From: Agelaius tricolor
Taxonomy: Eukaryota > Chordata > Aves > Passeriformes > Icteridae
Reading direction: 5' to 3'
DNA length: 64,000 nucleotides
Assembly (NCBI GenBank): GCA_023055355.1
Contig: JALJCS010000001.1
Location: forward strand, 108,640,881 to 108,704,880
Program-made: the position numbers and the translations under genes
Notes under the pieces: generated by a model
What the model was told of the DNA's origin: nothing
Seen by the model: only the letters and a program-made list of their open reading frames with translations
The model's database searches: none
Part shown: positions 10,701 through 23,400 of the stretch, piece after piece
Layout of the letters: the number at the start of each line of letters is the position of its first letter
Numbering within the stretch: the first letter of the stretch is position 1

Positions 10701-13700
10701 TGGAAAAGCTCAAGGGCCAAACAACAGAACAGCCAGTGATGTTAACCAGAGTGAGTGGAAAAAGCAGTAGCTAGGAGAGCTTAGAAGACAGATTAAGAGC
10801 TCTGGTGTGCCATCCTGAGCTTGAGCCCATGGTGAGACTTTTTGAGAGAGGCAGACTGAGCTTTGGGCTTGGACAGACTGGAGCAGACGGGTGGATTTGA
10901 GTCATCGGTGTGAGCAGTTGGGCTCGTGTGCGCAGACGACCTTCTCCAGAGAGGAGCTGCCCTCCCCAGGGGGAGGAGGGAAGCTGAGCAAGGACAGAGC
11001 CCTCTGGAGCTCACAGAAAGCTGGAGAAAAATGGGGTCATGTTATTCTCCTGCTCCAATATGCAATTTGTTGATAAGAAAAGCTTTTAATAACTAATTTC
11101 AAACCATACAACCAAAATTTTTCAAGAGATACATTCTGATGTACTGTGGGGCTGGTACAGAAGCCCTATGTGATTAATTCAGTAAATAGTAACTTTTGTA
11201 GAAGAATTGGAAGTTTTTCAAGTTACAATATTACTGAAAATTAATGTCTTTAATTAATTCTGTTATTTCCTTCTCTTGGAAAATTGTGCAGGAATTTCAA
11301 TGATCCAATGTGTATTAGAATATTTTTCTTCACCTGGAAATTTTAATTCAATTTTTGCAAACTTTTTTTTTGGTTTTTTAACCCTATGGTTTCAAATTCT
11401 GACAAAATGTGAAGGAGGAGAAATTGAGAGAGATTTCATGGAAATAAATTCCTCTTCTGAATATTTTTATTAGATGTTCTTCCTTTGCATTCAGTCTAGA
11501 CAGAGAAGATATTTTTCAATGCCTGGAACAGTTCCTGAGTACAGCCAGAAAACATGGAGCAAATCAGAGAAATTGCAGAAATAAGTATGACACATTTGAG
11601 TAGAAAAAAAATTCCACAAAAAATTCTCACAAACTTCTCTCTAATTCATTGTATATAATTAATCTAATTTATTTTTGTCTCTTGGCAGGCCTCCTGTTCT
11701 AAACTCTGCACATGCCTGAGAGTCATCAAAATACACAGGACAGGGCCAAGGTAAAACAAGGCCTCTGCCCTATAATTTCATAGACCAACTATTCCAAAGC
11801 ACTGCTGAAATTACCCAGGTCAGAAGAGCCCTTTGTGAATCTTGAGAAAAAAATTTAAACAAGCATTTGTACTAAATAACAGTGGTGTTATTTAGCTCCC
11901 CTTCTCCCCTGTCCTCTCATATGAAGTGGGATTGTGATGTCAATATTCTTCACCTATTTCTGATGTTTAGTTTCTGTAGAACCAACAGACAACTCCTACG
12001 GGTTATCTGATCCTTTACAAAAATTATTTAATTATCTACAGTTAAATATTCCAGAGGAAATAAAAGTACTTGGGAAAGAAACCTAAATGAGAAAAAAGCA
12101 AGAATTAAAGACAAGGACACATCTTCTGCAAGAAGGGTCTTGCTTGCCTGCTAGACTTTCTTTGATCTCTAATTGTGTTAGATGTTAAGTTGTTGATGTT
12201 AGTGCTGTAAATAATCCCTCTGAATTCACTAATTAAATCTTTTAATATTATTCATTCCCTCCTACCAAAACTTACTTTAGTAATTAAAAACATCATGGTA
12301 ATTTATTCTGACCGTATGACTATTTTGTCAGTTATTTATTTAAATAATTTTATTTTATTACAACCTCACAAAAAAATTCATCCTCATCATTTAATTAAAT
12401 GATGTATGTGAAAAGCCAAGAGGTATTTGGAGTTAGGCTGTGTTTGTTCACTTTATTTATGCGCTTACTCTTGCGAACTTCAGGGTATTTACAAAGGTAT
12501 AAAGGGTAACAGTTGTTACCACACCAAGTAAAACTTGCAAAATATCTCCCTTTGCTTCATGATAAGCATGTTATCTAAATCTTGCAAGCACTAAAGAGAT
12601 CAGAGAAAGAAATGTACCTTTCTCTTGTGTAATGCTACCTGGATTTTCTTTTTGTCTCGTGGGAGACTGGCATGTTGCTGTAAACCAGCCTTCTTAATCA
12701 CTTGTGCACTCACTGCCCTTTTACTGATACTACTCACATGGAGAAAGACACATTTCTGCACAGCTCTTAGGATTTCTCTTTTACCAGAGCTAACTGAAGG
12801 TGGCTGCCTATGTAAGGTCTTTGCTCACACTGGCAGCTCTGAGCTGGGGGATTTCAGCCAGAGACACACTGGAGCATCAGACAGACTTGCTCCAAGACTC
12901 AAACCTTCAGAAAAAGCACAGTAAATTTAGTAACCATGCCCCTACACCTACTAAAGAAACTGAATTTGTCTTCTAGTTTCAGGTTAATAAACCTAACAGC
13001 CTCATTTCCTGGAGGATGCTGAAAATAAATTCAGCCAGACCCCTAGTTTTCCAGGGTGTGGAAAAGTTGGCAAGCAGTGTTCTCCAAGGAAAATCACGCT
13101 GAGCAAGTCCCTTGGTTGGAAATCCAGGGCAGTCTTCCTTTTCCTTTTTGCAGAGCACAGACCTGAAATCATGGTTGTCTGAGTTAACCCTTTTTTATTC
13201 CCTGGAGGCAGCCTGATCTACAAAATAGACTCTGTGCCAACCACCAGCCTGGAGCAGATGCCTTGCCTGCTGAGCCATCCACTTCCTACGGCCCACCATA
13301 GCCAGGGGAGGTCAACTCCCTCTGATTTGCTCCTCTTAACTTCTCCATTTTAGGATTATTTGCTCACCAGTGAGGAGAGGCACTCAGTGATAAGACAGAG
13401 CGTTACATCTGAGCCTGACATTTCACAAATCACATTAAAATAATATTTATCTGTGTCTTCCCCACTGCTATTCAACTCCTCCACTCCCCTCATAATCTGT
13501 CCCTGAATGGGCAAGATCAGGTTTGGAATGAAAGCAAGGAAATGAGGAGAGCCTTGATTGCCCAGCTCCCTGGGAGTCTGCCTTAGAAACCACCCAACCA
13601 GCTCATGGCTCACAGCTGCCCAAGTGAAATTGTTGGGATCATGGTTATAGGAAGGTCTTCCTTGGAACCTCATGCTTCTGTCATTCCACAACATCCTTAT

Positions 13701-16700
13701 CTTTCCTCAAGTACATCAAAGGACATCTTCACTACATGTGAGCAGAAATCTTATGTTACCTTATGCTGTGTTGATTAAACTACTTGAAGACCCTTCTGGA
13801 GCGACTCAGGGAGGACCCCACCTAGTCTGGGAAAATGGAATTCTGGAATGGCACCACTGGAGGACCATCAGCAGGTCTATGGTCCAGCTTGCACCTACAA
13901 AGCAGGTGCTGAGTAACTAGCAGGACTGAACACATAACCATGTTTCTGGCCCATATACCTAAACCTTTCTGCTAACATCCAATTTAACTGTGAAGTAGAG
14001 ACATCTTGCATTGTTTTGCTACAAATCTTGCAGAATCCAATGCTGTCCAAAAAGTGTGGTCTGAAAGCTCATTTACCAGTACATACTATGATGTCTGGTA
14101 TGTTAAAAAAATGCCCAATCCAATGAAGTCAGGTGCCCTCCTCCTTTCCCCTGCCCTTGCATACCTGCACACTCAGCACTTCCCTCACATAAAGCATGAT
14201 CTGCCTCTAGGTTTGCTTATCACAGTCTCAGGAGTAAGTGCTATGCAAAGTTAAAATCTGTTGAGCACAAGGGCATTTGACCCTGACCACAACCTGCTGT
14301 TCCTTTAACAAACAATTAAGACATTCCATGTGTGACTAAATTTGAAAGCAAACCCAAGAATTAACCAGCTTGTTTTAAATAGGGATATAAATAAGAACCA
14401 GCCCGGCCATTGCCTAAGAGATAAGCCAAAACTTTGGGGTTCAATAAAAGTTCAGTCACTTCTGAAGGCTGAATATTTATTTAGGGAACAGGGTCATAAT
14501 TTAGGGAAAGGGTCTTTATTTAGGGATTCCAGGAAACACAATGTCCCCCTGAATCTCATTTCTATTTGAGTAAGTTTCCTCTGAGTATGAATGATGCTAA
14601 AGGAAAATAACAAAGCCAAATCCATTCTTGCCTAGCACAAAAAGTATTTCTGTAAGACTTCTAATTCTAGTGTGAAGTAGCAACAAACAAAATAGTCACA
14701 AAGGTATCTGCATAATTCTGCATTATATGTCTATCTCATGGCTTGTGAGAAGAAAATGTAGTAAAAAAATCTGCATTTAAATCATGTTTGTCATGGAAGC
14801 TTGGCTGGCATAACACAGATTAGCTTTTAAAAAGATGCTAACAAAAATGTTAAAATTAGTGGCACCTTGCTTGATCAATTTCATTAGAATGGCATGTACC
14901 ATTTCTTATATGTGATGTATCAAATCCTTGAAAAAGCTAATTGAAATACATCTAATTTTTAATATAGTTATGTGTTGCATATATGGATCATATAACTTAG
15001 GAAAATCTAAAATAGTTTTCATGCTCTATCTAGGTAAAAAATGCTAGAATAAAACTGCATGTATCAGGAGAATTTGAAAGTAGGTTTTTAGCATGAAAAT
15101 TTTCTCTGTGGCAGAAAGATAGATGGGAGAACTTTTGTTCTGCTTAATAGTGTGAAGTTAAGAAAATCTGCAATTAAGTTATGAGATCATGGAAAGTGAC
15201 TATATCCACACATTTTTCGAGGTGATATGGAGTGCAGAGAGTTCGTTTTTCAGCGTTTGTAGATTGAAGATTACACATTAACCACAGGCCTAACTGATAA
15301 CCCTATGGACAGAGTCCGTTCTTCTGTGTAACATGGCCTCACTTGTCCCATGCATGATGGTTTATGGGAGCTCTAAAACTTATGCTTGCACTGTTTTCTT
15401 GCAAATTGTTTTCCATGTAGGTCAAAAGAGCCTTTCCTAAAGGGTTCAGCAAAATATCTGAGGATTTTCATGTAGATAAGATGAAACCTTACATGAAAAC
15501 TATTAGAAGGAGGACTTTTACTTCAGAATATGAAAGTAATCAATTATTCCTATTCCTGTTGAATTTGGAAGAGCACTGCTGTTTGTCTAAGAATTGCACA
15601 CTACAGCCTATCACTGCAGTGTAAAGCTTAAATGCTTGGAAGTATTTAAGTACCTAACAAGTATTGTGATTTCAAAGAGACTGGGTGCATGAGCATCTTT
15701 GAAATCTTAGTACCTTCTACATAAAATCAAGGGCAGTAGCAAGGTGAAAGGGTTTTTGTGATGCTTCTGACACTTCTTTTTGTGAGAGATTTTCTCTGAG
15801 TAGCAGAGAAATTGTTAATATGTCTGAAGTTGCTGGTTTAATATTCTGTTTTAACAGCAGAGAAAGGTAAGCACACTGTTACAGCAATTAGTACAATGTT
15901 AGGATTTGTTTTGAAAAGAAGGAAGTTTCCATGCAATATTTTAAAGAGATGTTTCATGGCAGTATCAGGGGTCAGATGAAAGTCAGAAGATCCATTTGTT
16001 CTGTTAAACACAGGATGATGTATAAGCACATCACGGTGTAATTATCTTCCTAATTAAAATCTTTAGTGTCTCATACTGCAAGTGAACTAAACTTGTGCAG
16101 CCAATATGGTAAGTTTACACTCAGATACAACACAGTGCTATCAATATTGAATTTTATCACCCTGTAGATCCTTTGTGATAGTTTTTTCTTTCAACCTTAT
16201 GTAAATAAAGTGAACACATACCATTCATAACTAGTAAATATTTTTCTGTGTGCATTTATAGCTTTAGCAAAACATTAATTTTCAACCACATAATTTTTTA
16301 TGTCTCTTTTTTCATGCTACAAAAGTGTTTCAGTCACTATGATGTTGAGGTTTTCTATTATTGGTAAAAAGAAATTATAGATATTTTGTTGAAATCAAAA
16401 GGATTCAGAGCATTTCAATGTCCATATTTCCAAGATGAAAGTTGTACTGAATATTTTGACTCACTCATTTGCTCCTATTTCACCATCCTAATCCATTTTC
16501 ACTACGTGGCACATTTTATTAATCATACATTTAATATGTGCCTACTATTTCAAATCTACTAACTAATACTATGATATTTCAGCAGGATTTTCAAAACAAA
16601 TCAGCCCCAATAATTTGATAGCTTTCCCCCAAATTTCCACTTTTCCAAGAAATTTCAAATTAACAGCTTTTCCACCATAAAACCTGAATATCAAAATGTA

Positions 16701-19344
16701 AAGAAAAACTCATCTTTAAAAAGTTTTCTTCTAAAACTATGGTAATTTTCATTTGGAGTAATTTAAAATGCATTTCTTCTCTGTAACATACAACAAATAG
16801 ATTTAGTTTTCACTCAGCTGTGGCAATAATTGCCTTTTTGAAAGGCTTCAAACCCAAAAATTTTTAGAGTGTTTTTAATTAACTTCAGAGAAATCATGTA
16901 TTTTTGATTTCCTGGAAACTCATGTTAAAAGGCAGATAGTACTTTCTTGTTTGATTTATGCCTCTTTTGAGGAGCTTCTTAAAGATCAGAAAGTTTAGAG
17001 GTCAACGAGATGATCTGACCCTTAGTAAGTGAACCCCTAATTATTCCAAAAGACTGAGGCACTGGGGATCTGGGATCTTCATTATTCTCCAAAATGCAGT
17101 GTTTCCACTGAGCTCTGTTGAGAGATCCCTTTCCTCAATCAGCTCTTTGCCTCCCCAGCAATTCTATACTTTACATTCTTGTTTTGCAGATAACAGAAAA
17201 TCTGTCAAATGAGATATATACTTGATCTTTCTTATCATATTGTTTTACCACAAATGATGCAGTGCATGGTATACAATTCTAAAATAGCACCAGAAACTAT
17301 TATATTCTGCTTCCAAAAGTGAGGCTGTCTGAAGTCCACAGATGCTGGCAATGTCTTTTGAAAACCTTCAGAAGCTTGATCCAAAGCCAGCTCAAGCTAA
17401 TGAGACATTTTCCACTGACTTAAGAATGACTCAGTGAAACATGTTATGAGTTATAAAGAAATAGGTGCATTTTACTTTCAGGCTTTTTAGGGTGTTGTGG
17501 TGTGGAGTATTTTTAAACAATCAGCTTAAAGGCTAGTTCCAAAGTCCACTGGACTCAGAAGGCTGAATCAAGCTGAAAATTCTGTTCTGTGAGTATTGAT
17601 ATTTCACTAAGGCAAAATTCAGCTCATAAATGCACCCATCACTTACCCAGCTGACTAGATCCTTCCTCATGCTGCTTTGCCTTTCTATTGAAAATAAGTT
17701 GACTGGTGCCCATGTTTGCAAAGAAACACCCTTGTACTGGGGCAATTTATTCATTGTTAGATTTAGTGACCTGTGCTCCTAAGCTGTAATAGTAAATGAT
17801 ACAATAATGCAAATGTTTCAGGCTCTAGACCCCCTTTTCTTTGGGTCTTTTATAAACAAAATGACAAAGTATTTTCTGAACCATACTCTGAGAGATGCCC
17901 ATTTTTTAAAGGAATTTTATATAACACACATGAACCCAGTTAAAATGAATGAGAACTGGGGAATTAATTCAGTAAAAATAGTGACTGGCCAGGAGTGAGC
18001 TCCAGTTAGGAGTTCTGCATGAGTTAAATATGATATTTTATTTCACCACTCTACACCTCAGTGAAATGTGTTAGGCTTATTATAAAGAAACAGCCAGATT
18101 TTTGTCTTTCACCTGTTTTTTACTGCAGGTTCCTGTCTTTTAACTTTGATTTGTATAGCTGCACTGTCTGCTGGGTGCTGGTGTCCCCACAGGACACTTT
18201 GTTTCCTACCTTTGAAAACATTCAAAACAAACAAGACCCTTTCTCTTCCCATAGACAGTCCACGTAATATTAATGGTTATCTACCTGTGATAAGCAGAGC
18301 AGTATCACTTTACATGACTTGAAAGGGTCATCCATATCGTCAAGCACAATTAACTTGTCTTACTCTCACAAAATGGGCTGGGGGATACAACTAAGAGGCC
18401 ATGCTTCTTCACATACCTGGCAAACAGTTCCAGGACAAGGAGACACCCAAAAGACACAAAAAGATCCTAAACAACAAGCACAACAGGCTTTCTGGTGAGA
18501 AAAGAAGCTGCCTTGCACCTTTTTGATGTGATACTCTCTATTTGTGGTGCCTGTGTGTGTATTTACTGAGGTGAACAGTTGCATGCAAGTTTGAACAAGC
18601 CAAGCTGCAGAATTTAACTTCCTGCTTATCCCACTTTTAAAGAAAGCAAACTCTTTGAAATATTTCTGGAAAATGGAGTGAAAGTTGTTTTGAGGCTATA
18701 TCCAGACTTCAATACAAAGTGTCTGAAATGTCACAGAACTTGCACTTTTTCTATTCAGGTTTTGGTTTGCAGCCTACCTAGATCAGAAGAACAAACTAAG
18801 AATGAGTGGTAATTCCAGCTCTCTGAAGGAGGCTTTCACACCCTACAGTACCCTTCAATTCTCAAAACTAATGTGAAACGAAGATTTTGCTTAGAGGAGA
18901 AAATGTCCACTGTGTGGAGAACAATGTTTGTAATCCAGCATGTGAGCATATCCCCTCTGAGTCAGCTCTGAATCAGTGTCCCAGCTGATGTTTAGGGTAG
19001 TGCCAATCTGTTTAATTCAGATGTAATGGTGCTGACCACTTGGGCTGTGGAGAATGGCATAGCAGTTGTCACAATAACACAGCTATTAAATGTGTGACGT
19101 GACCAAATGCCATATCAAAGTACTGTTCTAGCCACATACATTATTCCTGCAATTAAATTAAATGCATTTCACTTCCTGTCTTAAATAACTGGGGAGTACT
19201 GCTGCCAACAAGGTGCTGACTTTCAGCAGAAGAATGATTGACTGTCAACAGCACATCCTTTATCCTTTAGAGTTTTTTCCTACAATGCTTTAGGATCCTT
19301 TAGGAGAAAGTGACCTGGTTAATCCAAATTTTTTCTTTATTAAG
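4751..19344. other. Intergenic, AT-rich, no gene recognised
   Basis: About 14.6 kb upstream of PREP. Open frames are short, scattered over all frames and resemble no protein I know. Longest examples: about 156 codons on minus at 5624-6094, and 134 codons on minus at 10122-10526. Two TGACTCA strings 22 bp apart (7229 and 7251), with another at 7631, mark a possible enhancer. Nothing else here rises above background by eye. Confidence 0.5.
7229..7257. promoter_or_regulatory. Paired AP-1-type sites (candidate enhancer)
   Basis: TGACTCA occurs at 7229-7235 and 7251-7257, about two helical turns apart on the same strand. A third TGACTCA lies at 7631-7637. TGACTCA is the consensus for AP-1 (Fos/Jun) and part of MAF sites. 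Function is inferred from the motif and spacing only; such 7-mers also occur by chance. Confidence 0.25.
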
Positions 19345-19419
19345 AAAATGACAAGTTTTATTAATTTAATCAAACTTGTAATTTTATTAATAAAATTACA
19401 AGTTTGAATCTGTCATTTT
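19345..19419. repeat. 38-bp perfect palindrome with outer arms
   Basis: Positions 19370-19407 form an exact palindrome with 19-bp arms and no spacer: TCAAACTTGTAATTTTATT followed directly by its reverse complement. Nine-base outer arms AAAATGACA (19345-19353) and TGTCATTTT (19411-19419) are also complementary. The left inner segment is longer than the right (16 against 3 bases), so the structure is asymmetric outside the core. It is very AT-rich and would extrude readily as a cruciform. It could be an inverted-repeat transposon remnant or a fragile site. Confidence 0.9.
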
Positions 19420-19950
19420 ATTTTTACTACTAATGAAAAAAAAGTCTTTACAATGCCAATCATGTTGTGTCTTTTCTCCATTTAATATGCCTGTATAGGG
19501 AGAGATGGTCAGAATAAAGCTAGCCTTCCTTGCTCAGATGAAATTTAAAATAGAGAATTAATTGAACAGTGCCTATTTCCCGTGTTTTTATTAAAAAAAA
19601 AAAAACTGTGGATTTTTTTTCAGCAGAAAAAAAAGTCTTGAAATGAAAGCAACAGCATTCCCAAATAATTCTTGTCAATTTAAATTATTCTGTGAATCAT
19701 TTCTACGCGCGTTTTCACCTTGATAAGAAAAGGAAAGTTGGAAATGCTTCGGACATCCATTTTTATTTCTTTGACAATGATTAAAGCTAAATTGGTATGT
19801 TTTGGTAAAGAAATCGCCTTTTACCCTGTGGAGTCCAATTTTTTGCCAGCCCTGTGCTGGGCGAGCGCAGCCTGCATGAAAGCCGGGAGATGCCCAGGGG
19901 TTTGGGACGGGCTGGATGGAGAGCGCGGGTTTGGCGCTGCAGGGAGAGCG
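19420..19950. other. Intergenic stretch before minisatellite
   Basis: AT-rich up to about 19830, then abruptly GC-rich as the minisatellite is approached. A frame open from 19720 runs through the repeat to 20730, but only its repeat part is long and it resembles no known protein. I do not call it a gene. Confidence 0.4.
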
Positions 19951-20412
19951 GAGTCCCCGGCCGGCAGCGAGAGCCGGGCTCGGAGCAGCTCTGAGTCCCC
20001 GGCACGCAGCGAGGGCCGGGCTCGGAGCAGCTCTGAGTCCCCGGCCGGCAGCGAGAGCCGGGCTCGGAGCAGCTCTGAGTCCCCGGCACGCAGCGAGAGC
20101 CGGGCACGGAGCAGCCCTGAGCCCCCGGCACGCAGCGAGAGCCGGGCTCGGAGCAGCTCTGAGTCCCCGGCGCGCAGGGAGGGCCGGGCTCGGAGCAGCT
20201 CTGAGTCCCCGGCACGCAGCGAGGGCTGGGCTCGGAGCAGCTCTGAGTCCCCGGCACGCAGCGAGAGCTGGGCTCGGAGCAGCTCTGAGTCCCGGGCAGG
20301 CAGCGAGAGCCGGGCTCGGAGCAGCTCTGAGTCCCCGACAGGCAGCGGGGGCTGGGCTCGGAGCAGCCCTGAGTCCCCGGCAGGCAGCGAGAGCTGGGCT
20401 CGGAGCAGCTCT
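19951..20412. repeat. 42-bp-unit GC-rich minisatellite, 11 copies
   Basis: Eleven tandem units of exactly 42 bp, each built around GAGTCCCCGGC, a CAGCGAGAGC block and GGGCTCGGAGCAGCTCT. Units differ by scattered substitutions (for example CGGGCT against TGGGCT, and AGCTCT against AGCCCT) but none changes length in the array. Because 42 is a multiple of three, several frames on both strands stay open: for example a 14-residue Ser/Arg/Glu-rich repeat on plus and Cys/Pro-rich or Leu/Arg-rich repeats on minus. The array is CpG-rich, unlike its surroundings. Most likely a VNTR locus rather than a protein gene. Confidence 0.93.
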
Positions 20413-23400
20413 GTCGGTGCTGCTGTAACACGAAGCTCGGGAAAGGTCAGCGGCCGCGCTCTGCAGTCGGCTCTCTGCCTATCTGTGCCATCTCTTGAAA
20501 TAACAGCGACTTCCAGGACTCCTTCACCTTCTTCCCTCTCGGGCCCCGGCATCCCTTCCCTCCCCGGTCCTTCTCTGGCACACATCCTTCAGCGCCACTC
20601 TCTTTTCTTCCTAGAGCTTTTCCTGTTGTCATCACCAAGACCTCTATGTCCTTTATTGTACTGTCTCCTCTCAGGCTCAAAGGCTATCTCTGACTCTGGA
20701 GATAAAGTCTCCACTAAGAAGGAGATTTAATTTGGAAAAAAAACACTGTAAAGGGTTAAGAAAAAGAAACATGCTGGTGCCCTGTTTTGGGAACAAATCC
20801 ACTCTCTCTGTTATTTACTCACATAGGTAAAATCAAAAATTGCTCTTAATTATCTACTCTCTCCTTATCATACCCAAACTTTGTGAATTTCCTGAAAAAT
20901 CTATTTATGATCTGTACCCTTGAAAACTTGGAAGCAGTTCATTGGAGAAAAGCTTCCATATTACTCTGCCAAGTGGATTACCAAAATAGACCTGCATTGT
21001 TATTTTTGAGTATTCGTGACCCTTCATTCATTTGTTTGTTTTAAGGGGATTTTTTTGATTGAAGCTGTTTTGCCTTGATGACAATGAAAGTTGAAAAGGA
21101 TGTTTTAAGCAATAAAAAAGTAATTGTTTAAGTTTGCAGTGCAAATTTTTTTCAGAGGGATCTGTGTATTTGAAAGAAGCAGATTGCTTCTGTAACACGC
21201 TGTGTTATGTGGTAGATCGGGTACCAAGAAACTTCACTAACCTGAAATAGAAACTTTGGTTTCAGTACTTTACTTTGGAAGAAAAGTAATTTCTAATGTA
21301 CTTTTAGGTCATAAAGTCTTGATGAAATTTTCTTCAGAAATGAAGAAACCATCCTTGCTGCAATAGCTGTGCTTGGGGCTACGGAGCCACCTGTGTCTCG
21401 TGTTCCCACAGATGTGCCAGCAGTGGGTCTTTTGCTGCTGGCAGTGTTTGCCACTAGCAGGGCCTCCCAAACACCTGCTCAGGTGGGGACCAGTCTGGTG
21501 GCTGGCAGGGGAGGGGGAGGCAGGCTGGGCTTTGCTCTTCACAGACACCAATCCTGTGCAAATTAATGGCTGTCTGCAGAGGTACCTTGGGGAGTAGCTG
21601 AGTCCCTTCTCTCGATGGTACCTGTGGCAGAGAAAGCACCCTGGGCACTGTCACACCACAGCACTGATGGCACTGAGGAGGAACAGCAACCTCTTCTCTT
21701 CCCTGCATTGCTACATTGTTTTGCTGCAATACAGCATAAACACAAGGAAAAATCTGTGGCATCCAAATCATGTTCCTACCTGAAGAATGTTTCACATTAG
21801 AAAAAAAGCAAGCAAACAAAATGAAAATTCTTAACCTAATAGAAATATGATGAGCAGTGCACAGAATTTAACAGACTTTGTAATTAACTGTTCCCCAGTT
21901 CCTGCTGAAATATTTGACCAGACTCTCCAAGAAAATTCAGTTATGATTAAGTAAAAAAGAGAGTAGGGCCTATTTAAAAGGAAGGCATTTGTAGTAAAAT
22001 ACCTTAAAAATGTTCCTAGGACAGACAGATAATCTCTAAAAACTTCCATTCACTTTGCTACAATGCTGTACCTGACTTCAAAAAGATATCTCAGCTTGTA
22101 CAGACAGAGGAATCAAAATAAACTCTGATTGCTGAAGCTATGTTACAATTTAGGAGCATCCTTATAGCCACTCTACTGAAGATAAAATCTCTTCCTCAGC
22201 CCCGAGTACCTGCAGCCTTTCAGGATGGGCATAGAAGCTCTGAACACATATATAAGTGTATTTGTAAATAATTCTGTACACATACATGTTGCCTTCTCAA
22301 ACATCATGGTATCTATTTGTCAGTGGTTTGTCTGCATTGCTTGCTCTTTAATTTACTTTTGACGGTCCTAACACCCAAGGCAGATCTGAGCTCAAGAATT
22401 ACAGATATGGTGTGTCCTTCCTGAAAATTTTACTGGGAGACCTCTGAAAGGAAATTGTCAATTTTCATGCAGAGAAAAAGTATTCCTTGCCCTTAACTAA
22501 TGCATCGATGTCTGACTCTACCATTGTAAAATGCCATTAGATAAACACCCCTCTCCTAAATATGGTGGAAGAATATGCCATTTGCAAGAACACCTACTGC
22601 AAAACAATATTTTAGGTCCAGAAAGAACTGCTTTTTCAAATAGTAATTTCTTAAAATTATGGATTATTCCATAACTCCAGTGAATAGACATACTTATAGG
22701 AATATGCATGCATTTCTGTACCCCAAATCCTGTGTTTATCTTATAAACATGATGACCAAGACATTGTTGTCTCCAACAAAGATAAGTGGTAGGATTTCAG
22801 GACAATAAATTAAACTAATATCTCACTGGAGGAAGTCCAAATCTTTACATCTTGTCCACTTTTCTTTTACACTATTTCTACCAGAATAGTCCCCTTATTT
22901 GAGAGGTAAAATCATAGTAAGGAGTCATTGATTTGACATAAAGTCATGCCAAAAAATGTGTAAGTGAATTGTAGAAGTATTTAATGGCTTTGTGGCCATA
23001 GTGAATAATTCTCTTGGCTTTGATAGCTTGATTTAGACTGCAACCTAGAAATATTGTCATAAGTCCAGCTCACCCTACATGGCATCACAGCTGCCACTTT
23101 TCTGTTATCTCTTTCCAGTGAAGAGTTTCCATCTAATCTCAGCAGATGATGACCCAGCTTTGCTTATCTATGTGTACAGCATAGATATTGTACACATATT
23201 GTACAGCAATGTGATGTACACAGGATTTTGAAGCATCAGATGGCATGGGACACTACAGCATATAAATTATCTAAAGCAACTGGAAAACTTTTCTTTTTCA
23301 GCTTCTACAAACCATTACATGCACAAACCAAGAGATTCCTATGTCATGTACAAACCATGGGCAGCCAACCCTTCCCCTGCTCTAATGAAACTAAGTCTAA

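Noticed and set aside
19720..20730. 336-codon plus-strand open frame, Ser/Arg/Glu repeats
   Set aside because: It is open because the 42-bp unit is a multiple of three; frames on the other strand are equally open and no known family matches.
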